A DNA stretch of 64,000 bases from Sphingopyxis sp. L1A2A (GTDB taxonomy: Bacteria; Pseudomonadota; Alphaproteobacteria; Sphingomonadales; Sphingomonadaceae). The notes under the pieces are model-generated. The model made no database searches, was not told the DNA's origin, and worked only from the letters and a program-made list of their open reading frames with translations. The stretch lies in assembly GCF_005502465.1 (NCBI RefSeq), contig NZ_SCOT01000011.1, forward strand, positions 1-64,000, written 5' to 3'. Positions within the stretch are counted from its first letter, which is position 1. The number at the start of each line of letters is the position of its first letter. This document shows, piece after piece, positions 36,020 through 43,985 of this stretch. The position numbers and the translations under genes are program-made.

Positions 36020-37197
36020 AGCTCGGATTTTCCCCAGAAGAAGAGGCTTTCCGCGCCGAGGCAGCCGCGTGGCTCAAGTCCGAGTTGGAAGGCGCCTTCG
36101 CCGATGTGCGCGGGCTGACCAGCCTGATCGAGATGCCCGAACGCCGCCGCGACTGGGAGCACCGGCTGGGCGAAGCGGGCTGGAGCTGCGTCGGCTGGCC
36201 CAAAGCCTATGGCGGCCGCGACGCGACGCTGGCGCAGCAGGTCATCTTTGCCGAGGAATATGCGCGTGCGGGCGCGCCGCCGCGGCTCAACCATATCGGC
36301 GTCGAACTCGCCGGCCCGACCATCCTCGCCTTCGGCTCCGAGGAACAGAAGGCGCGCTTCCTCCCCGCGATCGCACGCGGCGAAGAAATCTGGTGCCAGG
36401 GATATTCGGAGCCGGGTGCAGGCTCCGACCTTGCCAATGTCCGTACCAAGGCGTGGCGCGAGGGCGATGACTGGGTGATCGAGGGGCAGAAAGTCTGGAC
36501 CAGCCTCGCGCAATTTTCCGACTGGATTTTCGCGATCGCGCGTACCGAGGATGGCTCGAAAGGGCCCAAGGGGCTCTCCTTCCTGCTCGTCCCCGTCGAT
36601 CAGCCCGGCGTCACCGTCCGCCCGATCCACCAGATCACCGGCGAGGCCGAGTTCAACGAAACCTTTTTCGACGGCGCGCGCACCCACGCCGCCAATATCC
36701 TCGGCGCGCCCGGCGACGGCTGGACGGTCGCGATGGGGCTGCTCGGCTTCGAGCGCGGCGTCTCGACGCTCGCGCAACAAATGGGCTTTCGCAACGAACT
36801 CGACGCCGTGATCGCCGCGGCGCGCGCCAATGGCGAGGCGAAAAATCCGCTGATCCGCCAGCGCATCGCCAAGGCCGAGATCGGATTGAAGCTGATGCGT
36901 TATGGCGCGCTGCGCATGCTCACCGACGCGGAGGGCGGGCGGCTCAACCCGTCGGCGCTCACTTACAAGATCCAGTGGGCGACATGGCGCCGCGATCTCG
37001 GTGAACTCGCGATGGACGTGCTGGGACAAGCGGGCGAGACCGTCGCGGGGCATGAACATGCCTTCCCGGCGCTTCCCAACCTGTTCCTCTACAGCCGCGC
37101 CGACACAATTTATGGCGGCACCAACGAGATTCAGCGCAACATCATCGCCGAGCGCGCGCTGGGGCTACCCCGCGAGCCGCGCGGCGACCTCAAATAA
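36016..37197 (+). CDS. fadE30: FadE30-like acyl-CoA dehydrogenase, long subunit of pair 2
   Basis: The 393-residue ACAD shares with recalled mycobacterial FadE30 the blocks LGWPEEHGGR-type (here VGWPKAYGGRDA), EIWCQGYSEPGAGSDLANVRT, VIEGQKVWTSLAQFSDWIF, QITGEAEFNETFFDGARTH, TFERGVSTL-type (GFERGVSTLAQQM) and DTIYGGTNEIQRNIIAERALGLP. FadE30 introduces the alpha-beta double bond in the propionate side chain of the HIP-CoA derivative. At the C-terminus the sequence reads YGGT where many ACADs have the catalytic Glu (YEGT). The base must therefore lie elsewhere, as known for several steroid ACADs. Confidence 0.88.
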   Translation: MKLGFSPEEEAFRAEAAAWLKSELEGAFADVRGLTSLIEMPERRRDWEHRLGEAGWSCVGWPKAYGGRDATLAQQVIFAEEYARAGAPPRLNHIGVELAGPTILAFGSEEQKARFLPAIARGEEIWCQGYSEPGAGSDLANVRTKAWREGDDWVIEGQKVWTSLAQFSDWIFAIARTEDGSKGPKGLSFLLVPVDQPGVTVRPIHQITGEAEFNETFFDGARTHAANILGAPGDGWTVAMGLLGFERGVSTLAQQMGFRNELDAVIAAARANGEAKNPLIRQRIAKAEIGLKLMRYGALRMLTDAEGGRLNPSALTYKIQWATWRRDLGELAMDVLGQAGETVAGHEHAFPALPNLFLYSRADTIYGGTNEIQRNIIAERALGLPREPRGDLK

Positions 37198-37208
37198 AGG
37201 AACGAAGC

Positions 37209-37991
37209 GTGGCACGACCCGCCCCCGACTATCCGACCCCCACCGGCCTGCTGAAGGGCAAGACCGTGCTGATCACCGCCGCCGCGGGCAGCGGCATCGG
37301 CGGCGCGGTCGCGCAGCGCGCGGCGGAGGAAGGCGCGGCGCTCTTCCTCTCTGACATGCACGAACGGCGGCTTGGCGAGACCGCGGACCGGATCGAAAGC
37401 CTCGGATTCGCGCGTCCGGGGACGCTCGTCTGCGACGTGACCAATGAGGAGCAGGTTCAGGCGCTCGTCGCCGCTGCGATCTCCGGCATGGGCCATATCG
37501 ATGTGCTCATCAACAATGCCGGTCTCGGCGGCGCAGCTTCGGTGGTCGAGATGACCGACGATCAATGGCACAAGGTGCTCGACGTCACGCTCACCAGCGT
37601 CTTCCGGATGACGCGCGCGATCCTGCCGCACATGTACGAGCGCCAGAAGGGCGCGATCGTCAACAACGCCTCGGTCCTCGGCTGGCGCGCGCAGAAGCTG
37701 CAGGCGCATTATGCCGCGGCGAAGGCGGGGGTGATGGCTTTCACACGATGCTCGGCGCTCGAAGCCGCCGAGCATGGCGTGCGGATCAATGCGGTCTCGC
37801 CCAGCCTTGCGATGCACGCCTCGCTGTCCAAGGTGACCCCGCCCGGGCTGCTTGAGACGCTGACCGAGAAGGAAGCCTTTGGCCGCTATGCCGAAACGTG
37901 GGAGGTCGCGAACGTGATGCTCTTCCTCGCCAGCAACCTGTCCTCCTACATGACCGGCGAAGTGCTCGCGGTGTCGAGCCAGCAGGCATGA
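37209..37991 (+). CDS. ipdF: IpdF-like SDR (HIP-CoA 5-oxo reductase)
   Basis: The 260-residue SDR has an N-terminal extension (ARPAPDYPTPTGLLKGKTVLITAAAGSGIGGAVAQRA), DMHERRLGETADRI, LINNAGLGGAASVVEMTDDQW, and NNASVLGWRAQKLQAHYAAAKAGVMAFTRCSALEAAEHGVRINAVSPS. These blocks coincide with mycobacterial IpdF as I recall it, including the unusual NNASVLGWRAQ around the catalytic Ser and ending with EVLAVSSQ. IpdF reduces the ring ketone of HIP-CoA to 5-OH-HIP-CoA. AAGGAACGAAGC precedes the GTG start at 37209. Its last codons overlap the MaoC gene start by four bases. Confidence 0.88.
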   Translation: MARPAPDYPTPTGLLKGKTVLITAAAGSGIGGAVAQRAAEEGAALFLSDMHERRLGETADRIESLGFARPGTLVCDVTNEEQVQALVAAAISGMGHIDVLINNAGLGGAASVVEMTDDQWHKVLDVTLTSVFRMTRAILPHMYERQKGAIVNNASVLGWRAQKLQAHYAAAKAGVMAFTRCSALEAAEHGVRINAVSPSLAMHASLSKVTPPGLLETLTEKEAFGRYAETWEVANVMLFLASNLSSYMTGEVLAVSSQQA

Positions 37992-38452
37992 GCGCGCGCA
38001 TCTTTGAAGCCCCGATGGAGCTGCTCGCCGCCGTGGGCGAGAGCTTCAAGCCCACCGGATGGGTCGCGATCGAACAGGATCGCATCAACCTGTTCGCGCG
38101 GGCCACCGACGATCACCAGTGGATCCACATCGACCCCGCGCGCGCGAAGGACGGCCCGTTCGGTGGCACGATAGCGCACGGCTATCTCATAATGAGCCTC
38201 GTCAACCGCTTCCTCCCCGAACTGATCGAGGTGCGCGGCGTTTCGATGGGGATCAACATCGGCACCGACAATCTGCGCTTCCTGAGCCCCGTCCGGGCGG
38301 GCGGCCGGATTCGGGGCAAAGGCGAACTGGTCCATGCCGCGGAAGCGAAGGGCGGCGTGCAGGCGGTGGTCCGCGTGACGGTCGAGATCGAAGGCGCCGA
38401 GAAGCCGGCTTGTGTCGTCGATACGATCAGCCGCTTTTATCCCGAGAATTGA
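37988..38452 (+). CDS. MaoC-type (R)-specific enoyl-CoA hydratase
   Basis: The 154-residue hot-dog-fold protein has the hydratase-2 signature FARATDDHQWIHIDPARAKDGPFGGTIAHGYLIMSLV. The Asp and His residues (DDHQ..H) are the catalytic pair, followed by NIGTDNLRFLSPVRAGGRIRG. Single-domain MaoC hydratases act on trans-2-enoyl-CoA to give (3R)-hydroxyacyl-CoA, the substrate type of the MFE-2-like dehydrogenase at 34039. That suggests it is the side-chain hydratase after the FadE30 step. It is the last gene of the plus-strand run; the ATG overlaps the ipdF stop. Confidence 0.88.
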   Translation: MSARIFEAPMELLAAVGESFKPTGWVAIEQDRINLFARATDDHQWIHIDPARAKDGPFGGTIAHGYLIMSLVNRFLPELIEVRGVSMGINIGTDNLRFLSPVRAGGRIRGKGELVHAAEAKGGVQAVVRVTVEIEGAEKPACVVDTISRFYPEN

Positions 38453-38500
38453 TGCTCTGCGTGCGTAGGGAATAGTCCGATTTGGGGTGGTTACCTGTCA

Positions 38501-38579
38501 TTCGTCATCCCGGACTTGATCCGGGATCCGCCGCGGCGCTGAAGTCATGGATCATGGATCAAGTCCGGAATGCGACGAA
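38501..38579. repeat. Palindromic intergenic repeat between convergent genes
   Basis: TTCGTCATCCCGGACTTGAT... (38501-38522) recurs inverted at 38556-38579, with two extra bases in the right arm, around a GC-rich centre containing CGCCGCGGCG. The 'GTCATCCCGGACTTGATCCGGGA' form is familiar as a dispersed repeat of alphaproteobacterial intergenic regions. It lies between the convergent MaoC and FadD3 genes, and may help transcription end there. Confidence 0.8.
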
Positions 38580-38617
38580 AGAGGTGGCAAATCCCGGCTG
38601 AAACCGGCCCGAACCCG

Positions 38618-40168
38618 TTACTCTCGCAGTAAAAATTTCTGCACCTTGCCCGCGGCGTTCATTGGCAGCGCGTCGAGGATTACCACCTGACGCGGGACTT
38701 TGTAGTTCGCCATATTCTCGCGGCACCAGGCGATGATCGCTTCGGGCGTCGCGCTCGCGTCGGGGCGCAGGACGACATAGGCCTTGGGCACTTCGCCCAG
38801 CCGTTCGTCAGGCACACCGATCACCGCCGACTGCATCACCACGGGGTTGGCCGCGAGCAACCCTTCGATTTCGGCCGGATAGGCGTTGAAGCCGCCGACG
38901 ATGAAGATGTCCTTGGCGCGGTCGGTGATCTTCACATTGCCGCGGGCGTCCTGCACCGCAATATCGCCAGTACGCAGCCAGCCTTCGCCGTCGATCGCCG
39001 CCGCGGTCGCCGCCGGGTCGTTGAAATAGCCACGCATTACATTGGGCCCGCGCACGAGCAATTCGCCGGCCTCGCCCGGCGCCACGACCTCTCCCGCCTC
39101 GTCGACAAGCTTGACCTCGATACCGGCGAGCGGGCGGCCCGCGGTGTTCGCGATCGTCGCGGCATCATCGCCGGCGCCGCACATCGTCACGACGCCGCAG
39201 GTTTCGGTGAGGCCATAGGCGGTGAGCACGACATTGATGCCGAGTTTGCCGCGCATCTCCTCGATCAGGGTGACCGGCACCGACGCGGCGCCGGTGATCG
39301 ACACGCGCAGCGAAGAAATGTCATGGTCGCAATAAGGGCCGGCGAGCAGGCTCTGATAGATGGTTGGTGGCCCCGGGAGGAGCGTTACCCTCTCGCGCTC
39401 GATCCGTTCGAGCACCCTGTCGGTCTGGAACACGGCGTGAGGAAGCACAGTCGCGCCACGCATCAGCGCGACCAGCCAGCCCGCCTTGTAGCCAAAGCTG
39501 TGGAAGAACGGGTTGATAATCAGGAAATTGTCGCCCGGCCCATAGGTCAGCGTTTCGCCATAAGCGAGATATAGGCGGACATTTTGCCCATGCGTGGTCA
39601 CGGCACCCTTCGGATTGCCCGTGGTGCCCGAGGTGAAGAGAATGTCGCAGACCTGATCCTCGCCCAGCGCATCCATCCGCGCACCGACCGCGGCGTCGGA
39701 AAGGGCGGCGCCGCGATCGAGGAAGGTCTGCCAGGCCATACCACCCTTGTCGCCATCGATCAGGACGATTTCGCGCAGATCGGGCAGATCCTCGTCGGCG
39801 ATCAAGTCCGGATAGGCGGTGCCAAGAAAATCCGAAACGGTGAGCAGCAGCTTGGCACCGCTGGTGCGCAGGATATAGCCTGCTTCGCGCCCCTTCAGCC
39901 GCGTGTTGAGCGGTACGATCGCCGCGCCCGCCGCCTGCGCGCCGACCGCAGCAATGATCCAGCCAATCGCGTTGGGCGCCCAGATTGCCACCCGGTCCCC
40001 GGCCACGACCCCTGCCGCGATAAAGCCCTTGGCGGCGGCCCGTACCAGCGGTTCGAGATCGCGATAAAAAACCTCGGTCCCGTCCTCGCCCCGGATCGCG
40101 ACGGCATCGCCATGCGCGCGTACCGCGGCGAAGATTTTATGGGGTATCGTGAACTTGGCTTCGGCCAC
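38618..40168 (-). CDS. fadD3: FadD3-like acyl-CoA synthetase (HIP-CoA ligase)
   Basis: The 516-residue ANL-family enzyme starts best at GTG 40168 (AEAKFTIPHKIFAAV) with AGGAG ten bases upstream. The ATP/AMP motif DILFTSGTTGNPKGAV is at about residues 175-190, followed by VLTAYGLTETCGVVTMCGAG, LRTGDIAVQDARGNVKITDRAKDIFIVGGFN and the C-terminal catalytic Lys in NAAGKVQKFLL. FadD3 (about 500 residues) activates HIP to HIP-CoA, the entry step of the pathway encoded by the facing operon. No other CoA ligase lies near. A general medium-chain ligase cannot be excluded by sequence alone. Confidence 0.82.
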   Translation of the reverse strand: MAEAKFTIPHKIFAAVRAHGDAVAIRGEDGTEVFYRDLEPLVRAAAKGFIAAGVVAGDRVAIWAPNAIGWIIAAVGAQAAGAAIVPLNTRLKGREAGYILRTSGAKLLLTVSDFLGTAYPDLIADEDLPDLREIVLIDGDKGGMAWQTFLDRGAALSDAAVGARMDALGEDQVCDILFTSGTTGNPKGAVTTHGQNVRLYLAYGETLTYGPGDNFLIINPFFHSFGYKAGWLVALMRGATVLPHAVFQTDRVLERIERERVTLLPGPPTIYQSLLAGPYCDHDISSLRVSITGAASVPVTLIEEMRGKLGINVVLTAYGLTETCGVVTMCGAGDDAATIANTAGRPLAGIEVKLVDEAGEVVAPGEAGELLVRGPNVMRGYFNDPAATAAAIDGEGWLRTGDIAVQDARGNVKITDRAKDIFIVGGFNAYPAEIEGLLAANPVVMQSAVIGVPDERLGEVPKAYVVLRPDASATPEAIIAWCRENMANYKVPRQVVILDALPMNAAGKVQKFLLRE

Positions 40169-40266
40169 GGCAGATCGTCTCCTGCGCCGGACATCCATGG
40201 AGAAGCGGTCCATTTGCCCGATCGATTTGCTCTTCGCTGCGTTACGCGCAGGCGTCGCGGCGACAA

Positions 40267-40279
40267 CCCCTATTCGGGG
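40267..40279. promoter_or_regulatory. CCCC-TATTC-GGGG dyad in the fadD3/luxR intergenic region
   Basis: A short GC-rich dyad lies between the divergent acyl-CoA synthetase and LuxR genes (gap 40169-40393). It is the only clear symmetry I see there, so it could be a regulator site. It is short enough to occur by chance in this GC-rich DNA. Confidence 0.3.
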
Positions 40280-40393
40280 GGCGCGCGATTTGCGCACCGC
40301 CCCTTGCCGCTCGACCCCGGACAGGTCATTGCTGGATGGAAACCGACTCCCATCGGTACCGGGGGCGGGACGCGAACAGGAAGCGAAGCCGGA

Positions 40394-41536
40394 ATGCGGA
40401 TCGGAAAACCTCTGGCCGAAGTCGATGAACTGGTGACCTTGCTTTATCGCGGGCCGCTCGAAGCGACGCCGTGGCTGGGTTTCCTCGAAGCGTTGAGCCG
40501 GCGGATGCGTTGCGCCAGCGCGGCAATCACCTTGCGGCTCAGCCGGCAGGGCACCCCGCCGCTCATCATCTGGGGGCCGCCTCCCGTGATCGACGAGCGC
40601 GAGGCGCGGCGGATTCACGCCGTCCATGCCGAACTCGGCGATCTCGACCCCTTGCGCAACGCACTGACCAAAGCCGGCGACATCTACCGGCTGAGCGAGG
40701 TCATTTCGCCCGATAATCTTCGCGGCAATCGCTTCTATCGCGAGATATTGCAGCCCTACGGCATCGAATATCAGCTCGGCATGTATATTTCCGAGCCCGG
40801 CGGCTGGGAGGGCAATGTCGGCCTGACCAACGGCCCCGATGAAGCGGATTTCACCGACGACGACAAGGCGGTGCTGCTGGCGCTGCGCCCGCATCTGGAA
40901 CAGTCGCTCGCGCTCTTCTCGCGCATCCGCCGCGACGAGACCGAGCTGCAGGTGATGATCGACACGCTCGACCGGTTGACGCTCTGCACCTTCATCCTCG
41001 ATGGCGCGGGGCGCATCCTGCGCACCAACAGCGCCGGTCGCGCGTTGATCAAGTCAAGCACCGCGCTGCGCGCCGCCGACGACCGGCTCGTCCTCGCAAG
41101 CAAGGCGGGCAACGCGCAGCTCCAGCAACTGGTCGGCCAGGCGGTCGCGGCGCGCCGCGATGGCGGCAGCTTCGCCGAAGGGTTGCGCGTCGAGGCGGAC
41201 ATAGACCGGCACCTGGGCGTGCTCGTGCGCACGATCGAGACGCCGTCGCGCTACAGCAACGAGGCAGGCCCGGCCGCGGTGGTCTATGTCTCGGGGCTCG
41301 ACAATAACCAGCCGCTTGAAAGGCTGGTGAGCCAGATCTTCGACCTCACACCGTCCGAAGCGCATCTGGCGGCGCTGCTCGCGACCGGGCTCAGCCTCGC
41401 CGAAGCGGCGGCCAAGCTGGAGCTCACCGAAAATACCGTGCGCAGCTATTGCAAGACGATCCTCAGCAAGACCGGGGTCAGCCGCCAGGCCGATCTCGTC
41501 CGCCTCATCCTACGCAGCGTCGCGGTTCTCGGCTGA
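40394..41536 (+). CDS. LuxR-family regulator with PAS-like sensor (paralogue A)
   Basis: The 380-residue protein (start ATG 40394; upstream in-frame starts would lie in non-coding-like sequence) has an N-terminal part of about 150 residues (VDELVTLLYRGPLEATPWLGFLEALSRRM). A middle PAS-like section follows (VMIDTLDRLTLCTFILDGAGRILRTNSAGRALI). The C-terminal LuxR HTH is LTPSEAHLAALLATGLSLAEAAAKLELTENTVRSYCKTILSKTGVSRQADLVRLI. No autoinducer or receiver domain is visible. It is divergent from the FadD3-like gene and upstream of the flavin-reductase operon, so it probably regulates one or both. It has a structural twin at 56872-58008. Confidence 0.85.
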   Translation: MRIGKPLAEVDELVTLLYRGPLEATPWLGFLEALSRRMRCASAAITLRLSRQGTPPLIIWGPPPVIDEREARRIHAVHAELGDLDPLRNALTKAGDIYRLSEVISPDNLRGNRFYREILQPYGIEYQLGMYISEPGGWEGNVGLTNGPDEADFTDDDKAVLLALRPHLEQSLALFSRIRRDETELQVMIDTLDRLTLCTFILDGAGRILRTNSAGRALIKSSTALRAADDRLVLASKAGNAQLQQLVGQAVAARRDGGSFAEGLRVEADIDRHLGVLVRTIETPSRYSNEAGPAAVVYVSGLDNNQPLERLVSQIFDLTPSEAHLAALLATGLSLAEAAAKLELTENTVRSYCKTILSKTGVSRQADLVRLILRSVAVLG

Positions 41537-41684
41537 CCCGCCCAAAAGGGGATGGCGGCGCCGGTGCCGAAGCCGCAATCCGGGCGTCCTATCTAGTCCA
41601 ATTGAGCGATGCGCGGTCAGGCCCGGGCGATAGGGTCGATACGTACCAGCCCATCGCACGCGGCCGGATGAGGAGCAAAAGGTC

Positions 41685-42674
41685 ATGGCCGCCAATCCCG
41701 ATGCCATCGCATTCCGGAGCGCGCTCGGCGCGTTCGCGACCGGGGTCACGATCGTCACGACGCGGAACGCCGCGGGCGAGGATTGCGGGCTGACCGCCAA
41801 CAGCTTCAACTCCGTCTCACTCGATCCGCCGATGGTGCTGTGGAGCCTCGCGCGCACGTCGCAAAGCATGGCGGCGTTTCAGGGCGCGTCGCATTTCGCG
41901 GTGCATATCCTCGCCGCCGATCAGGAGATGCTCTCGAACGGCTTCGCCAAGCGCGGCGCGGACAAGTTCGCCGGCGCCAAAATCGAGCGCGGCGAAGCCG
42001 ATGTGCCGCTGCTCACCGGCTGCACCGCGCGCTTCCAATGCCGCACCGCCTATCAATATGAAGGCGGCGATCACATCATCTTCGTCGGCGAAGTCATCGC
42101 CTTCGACCATGAGGACCGCGCGCCGCTGCTCTTCCATGGCGGCCGCTATGCATTGGCCGCACGCAAGGCCGCGATGCTCACCGCCTGCGAGCCCGGGGCG
42201 CAGCCCGCGGGCAGTTTTGGCGAAGATTTCCTCGGCTATCTCCTCGGCCGCGCGCATTTCCAGCTTTATGGACGGATGCAGGAAAGTTTGCGCGATCATC
42301 ATCTCGACGCCACCGATCACTTCATCCTGAGTGTGCTCGGCATCAACGATGGACGCACCGCCGCCGAGATCGACGGCCTGATCGCCTATACCGGCACGCA
42401 TATCACCCCCGATCGCATCGCATCGCTCGCGGCGCGCGGCATCGTCCGGAGCGATCCGACCGACCGGCTCTGGCTGACCGAGACCGGCCGACGCGCCCTC
42501 ATCGAACTCGCCGCCGCCGCCAAGGCGGCCGAGGAAGGCGCGCTGGGCGCCTTTGACGAAAATGAAGCCGCGCTGCTCAAGCATCTGCTCAAGCATGTCA
42601 TCCGCAGCACCGATCCCGGACTTCCCGATCCCTGGGCGGCGCAGGAGACGCCGCAAGCCACACGCCCAGAATGA
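41685..42674 (+). CDS. Flavin reductase with C-terminal MarR-like domain (C1-type)
   Basis: The 329-residue protein has two parts. Residues 1-165 are a flavin-reductase domain (FRSALGAFATGVTIVTTRN, CGLTANSFNSVSLDPPMVLWSLART, GDHIIFVGEVIAFDH). Residues 190-300 look like a MarR winged helix (LGRAHFQLYGRMQESLRDHHLDATDHFILSVLGINDGRTAAEIDGLIAYTGTHITPDRIASLAARGIV). This is the layout of the reductase (C1) of Acinetobacter 4-hydroxyphenylacetate hydroxylase, where the MarR-like part binds the aromatic effector and relieves autoinhibition. It would supply FADH2 or FMNH2 to a monooxygenase. No partner oxygenase is adjacent in the window. A strong GAGGAGCAAAAGG precedes the ATG. Confidence 0.85.
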   Translation: MAANPDAIAFRSALGAFATGVTIVTTRNAAGEDCGLTANSFNSVSLDPPMVLWSLARTSQSMAAFQGASHFAVHILAADQEMLSNGFAKRGADKFAGAKIERGEADVPLLTGCTARFQCRTAYQYEGGDHIIFVGEVIAFDHEDRAPLLFHGGRYALAARKAAMLTACEPGAQPAGSFGEDFLGYLLGRAHFQLYGRMQESLRDHHLDATDHFILSVLGINDGRTAAEIDGLIAYTGTHITPDRIASLAARGIVRSDPTDRLWLTETGRRALIELAAAAKAAEEGALGAFDENEAALLKHLLKHVIRSTDPGLPDPWAAQETPQATRPE

Positions 42675-42687
42675 AGGAACGCCGAGG

Positions 42688-43236
42688 ATGGAGAGAACAC
42701 AGACAATCGCGCGCCTTGGCCCGATCGCCCAGATCGCCTGGCTGACCGAGGATCTGGATTGCGCGATCGACCAATGGCGCCTCCTCGCGGGCGTCGGCCC
42801 CTGGACTGTCTATCGCAACGTCACGCTCGACGGCGTATTTCGCGGCGCGCCCGCAAGGATCAGGATCGATGTCGGGCTTGCGTACCAAGGCGAGACCCAG
42901 ATCGAGCTGATCGCCCCGCACGGCACCGGCCCCTCGCCCTATCATGACGCAGATGGCCGCGTGCGCGTCGGCATGCACCATGTCGCCTGGCTGGTGGACG
43001 ACGTCGCGGTGGCCGCTGAGGATGCCGCCGCCGCGGGCCTCGTTCCCGTCTTCAGTGCCGAGAGCGGCGGCGGCGCAACGCGCGTCGCCTACCTCGAGGC
43101 GCCCGACGAACCCGCGATCCTGCTCGAACTGATCGAGGCGACGCCGATGATCCGCGAAGGCTTTGCGGCCGGAACGGCCGCCGCCCGCGACTGGGACGGC
43201 AGCAATCCCGTTACCGTTTTCGACTTCGCAGCCTGA
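42688..43236 (+). CDS. VOC (glyoxalase/dioxygenase) superfamily protein
   Basis: The 182-residue protein carries a VOC fold: IAQIAWLTEDLDCAIDQWRLLAGVGPW, IRIDVGLAYQGETQIELIAPHGTGPSPYHD and MHHVAWLVDDVAVAAEDAAAAG, plus AILLELIEATP near the end. His and Glu positions of a metal site are plausible (HHVAW, LLELIE). It is too short for an HsaC-type extradiol dioxygenase, which is about 300 residues. It could be an epimerase, lyase or binding protein acting on a pathway intermediate. It is in tandem with flavin reductase, EthD-like and SRPBCC genes, with about 13-base gaps. Confidence 0.8.
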   Translation: MERTQTIARLGPIAQIAWLTEDLDCAIDQWRLLAGVGPWTVYRNVTLDGVFRGAPARIRIDVGLAYQGETQIELIAPHGTGPSPYHDADGRVRVGMHHVAWLVDDVAVAAEDAAAAGLVPVFSAESGGGATRVAYLEAPDEPAILLELIEATPMIREGFAAGTAAARDWDGSNPVTVFDFAA

Positions 43237-43245
43237 GGGAGCAGC

Positions 43246-43959
43246 ATGGAAAAGATCATTTACGCCCTGTGGAAAGACAGCGCGGAGGACGGCGCGCGCT
43301 TTACCGCGCGGCTGCTGGGTGAGATCGCGCCGCGGCTGGATGGACTGGCGCACGCGGTGCGCATCAATGTCCAGGATGACAGCGTCGCGGCCGGCACCTC
43401 ACCGCGCATGGCCTCGACCCTTCCGCAGATGGATGCCGTGGTCCAGCTCTGGCTGCCGAGCGCGAACGACCCCGAGCGTGCCGCCGTCGATGCGATCATC
43501 GCGGAGGCCGCGCCGCGCCATGCCGCGTGGCTGGCGAGTGAATCCACCATTATCGCGAACACGCTGGATCCGCCGACGCCCGGTGCGCGCACCGAGGGCT
43601 TTTCGCAGATCGTCTTTCTGGGCCTGCCGCCGCGGCTGAGCTGGGACGCCTGGCGTGACGCCTGGCAGCGCCAGCATTCGGCGGTCGCGGTCGATACGCA
43701 AAGCAACTTTGAATATGTCCAGAATCTGATCGTGCGGCCGCTGAGCTATGGCGCGCCCGCCTATGTCGCGATGGTGGAGGAATGTTTCCCCGCCGCCGCG
43801 CTGACCGATGAGGCGGTGTATTTCGACGCGGTGGGCGACACCGCGCGGCTGGCGGAGAACCAGCGGCTGATGATGGAAAGCTGCGCGCGCTTCATCGATT
43901 TCGACCGGATCGACTGCATCCCGACCAGCCAGTTCGATATTCGGCCGTTCGCCCGCTAA
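43246..43959 (+). CDS. EthD-domain (dimeric alpha-beta barrel) protein
   Basis: The 237-residue protein has two repeats of a ferredoxin-like fold, the second being EthD-like: FSQIVFLGLPPRLSWDAWRDAWQRQHSAVAVDTQSNFEYVQNLIVRPLSYGAPAYVAMVEECFPAAALTDEAVYFD. The first half (EKIIYALWKDSAEDGARFTARLLGEIAPRL) has the same character. EthD-type proteins assist degradation of ethers and other xenobiotics, but the chemistry is mostly unknown. It starts ten bases after the VOC gene and belongs to the same operon. Confidence 0.75.
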   Translation: MEKIIYALWKDSAEDGARFTARLLGEIAPRLDGLAHAVRINVQDDSVAAGTSPRMASTLPQMDAVVQLWLPSANDPERAAVDAIIAEAAPRHAAWLASESTIIANTLDPPTPGARTEGFSQIVFLGLPPRLSWDAWRDAWQRQHSAVAVDTQSNFEYVQNLIVRPLSYGAPAYVAMVEECFPAAALTDEAVYFDAVGDTARLAENQRLMMESCARFIDFDRIDCIPTSQFDIRPFAR

Positions 43960-43985
43960 AGCCCCGCAAACCGAAAGGATATGTC

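Noticed and set aside
42688-43236. VOC protein as an HsaC-type extradiol dioxygenase
   Set aside because: At 182 residues it is far shorter than the two-module dioxygenases of about 300 residues, and the His-His-Glu pattern is not clear.
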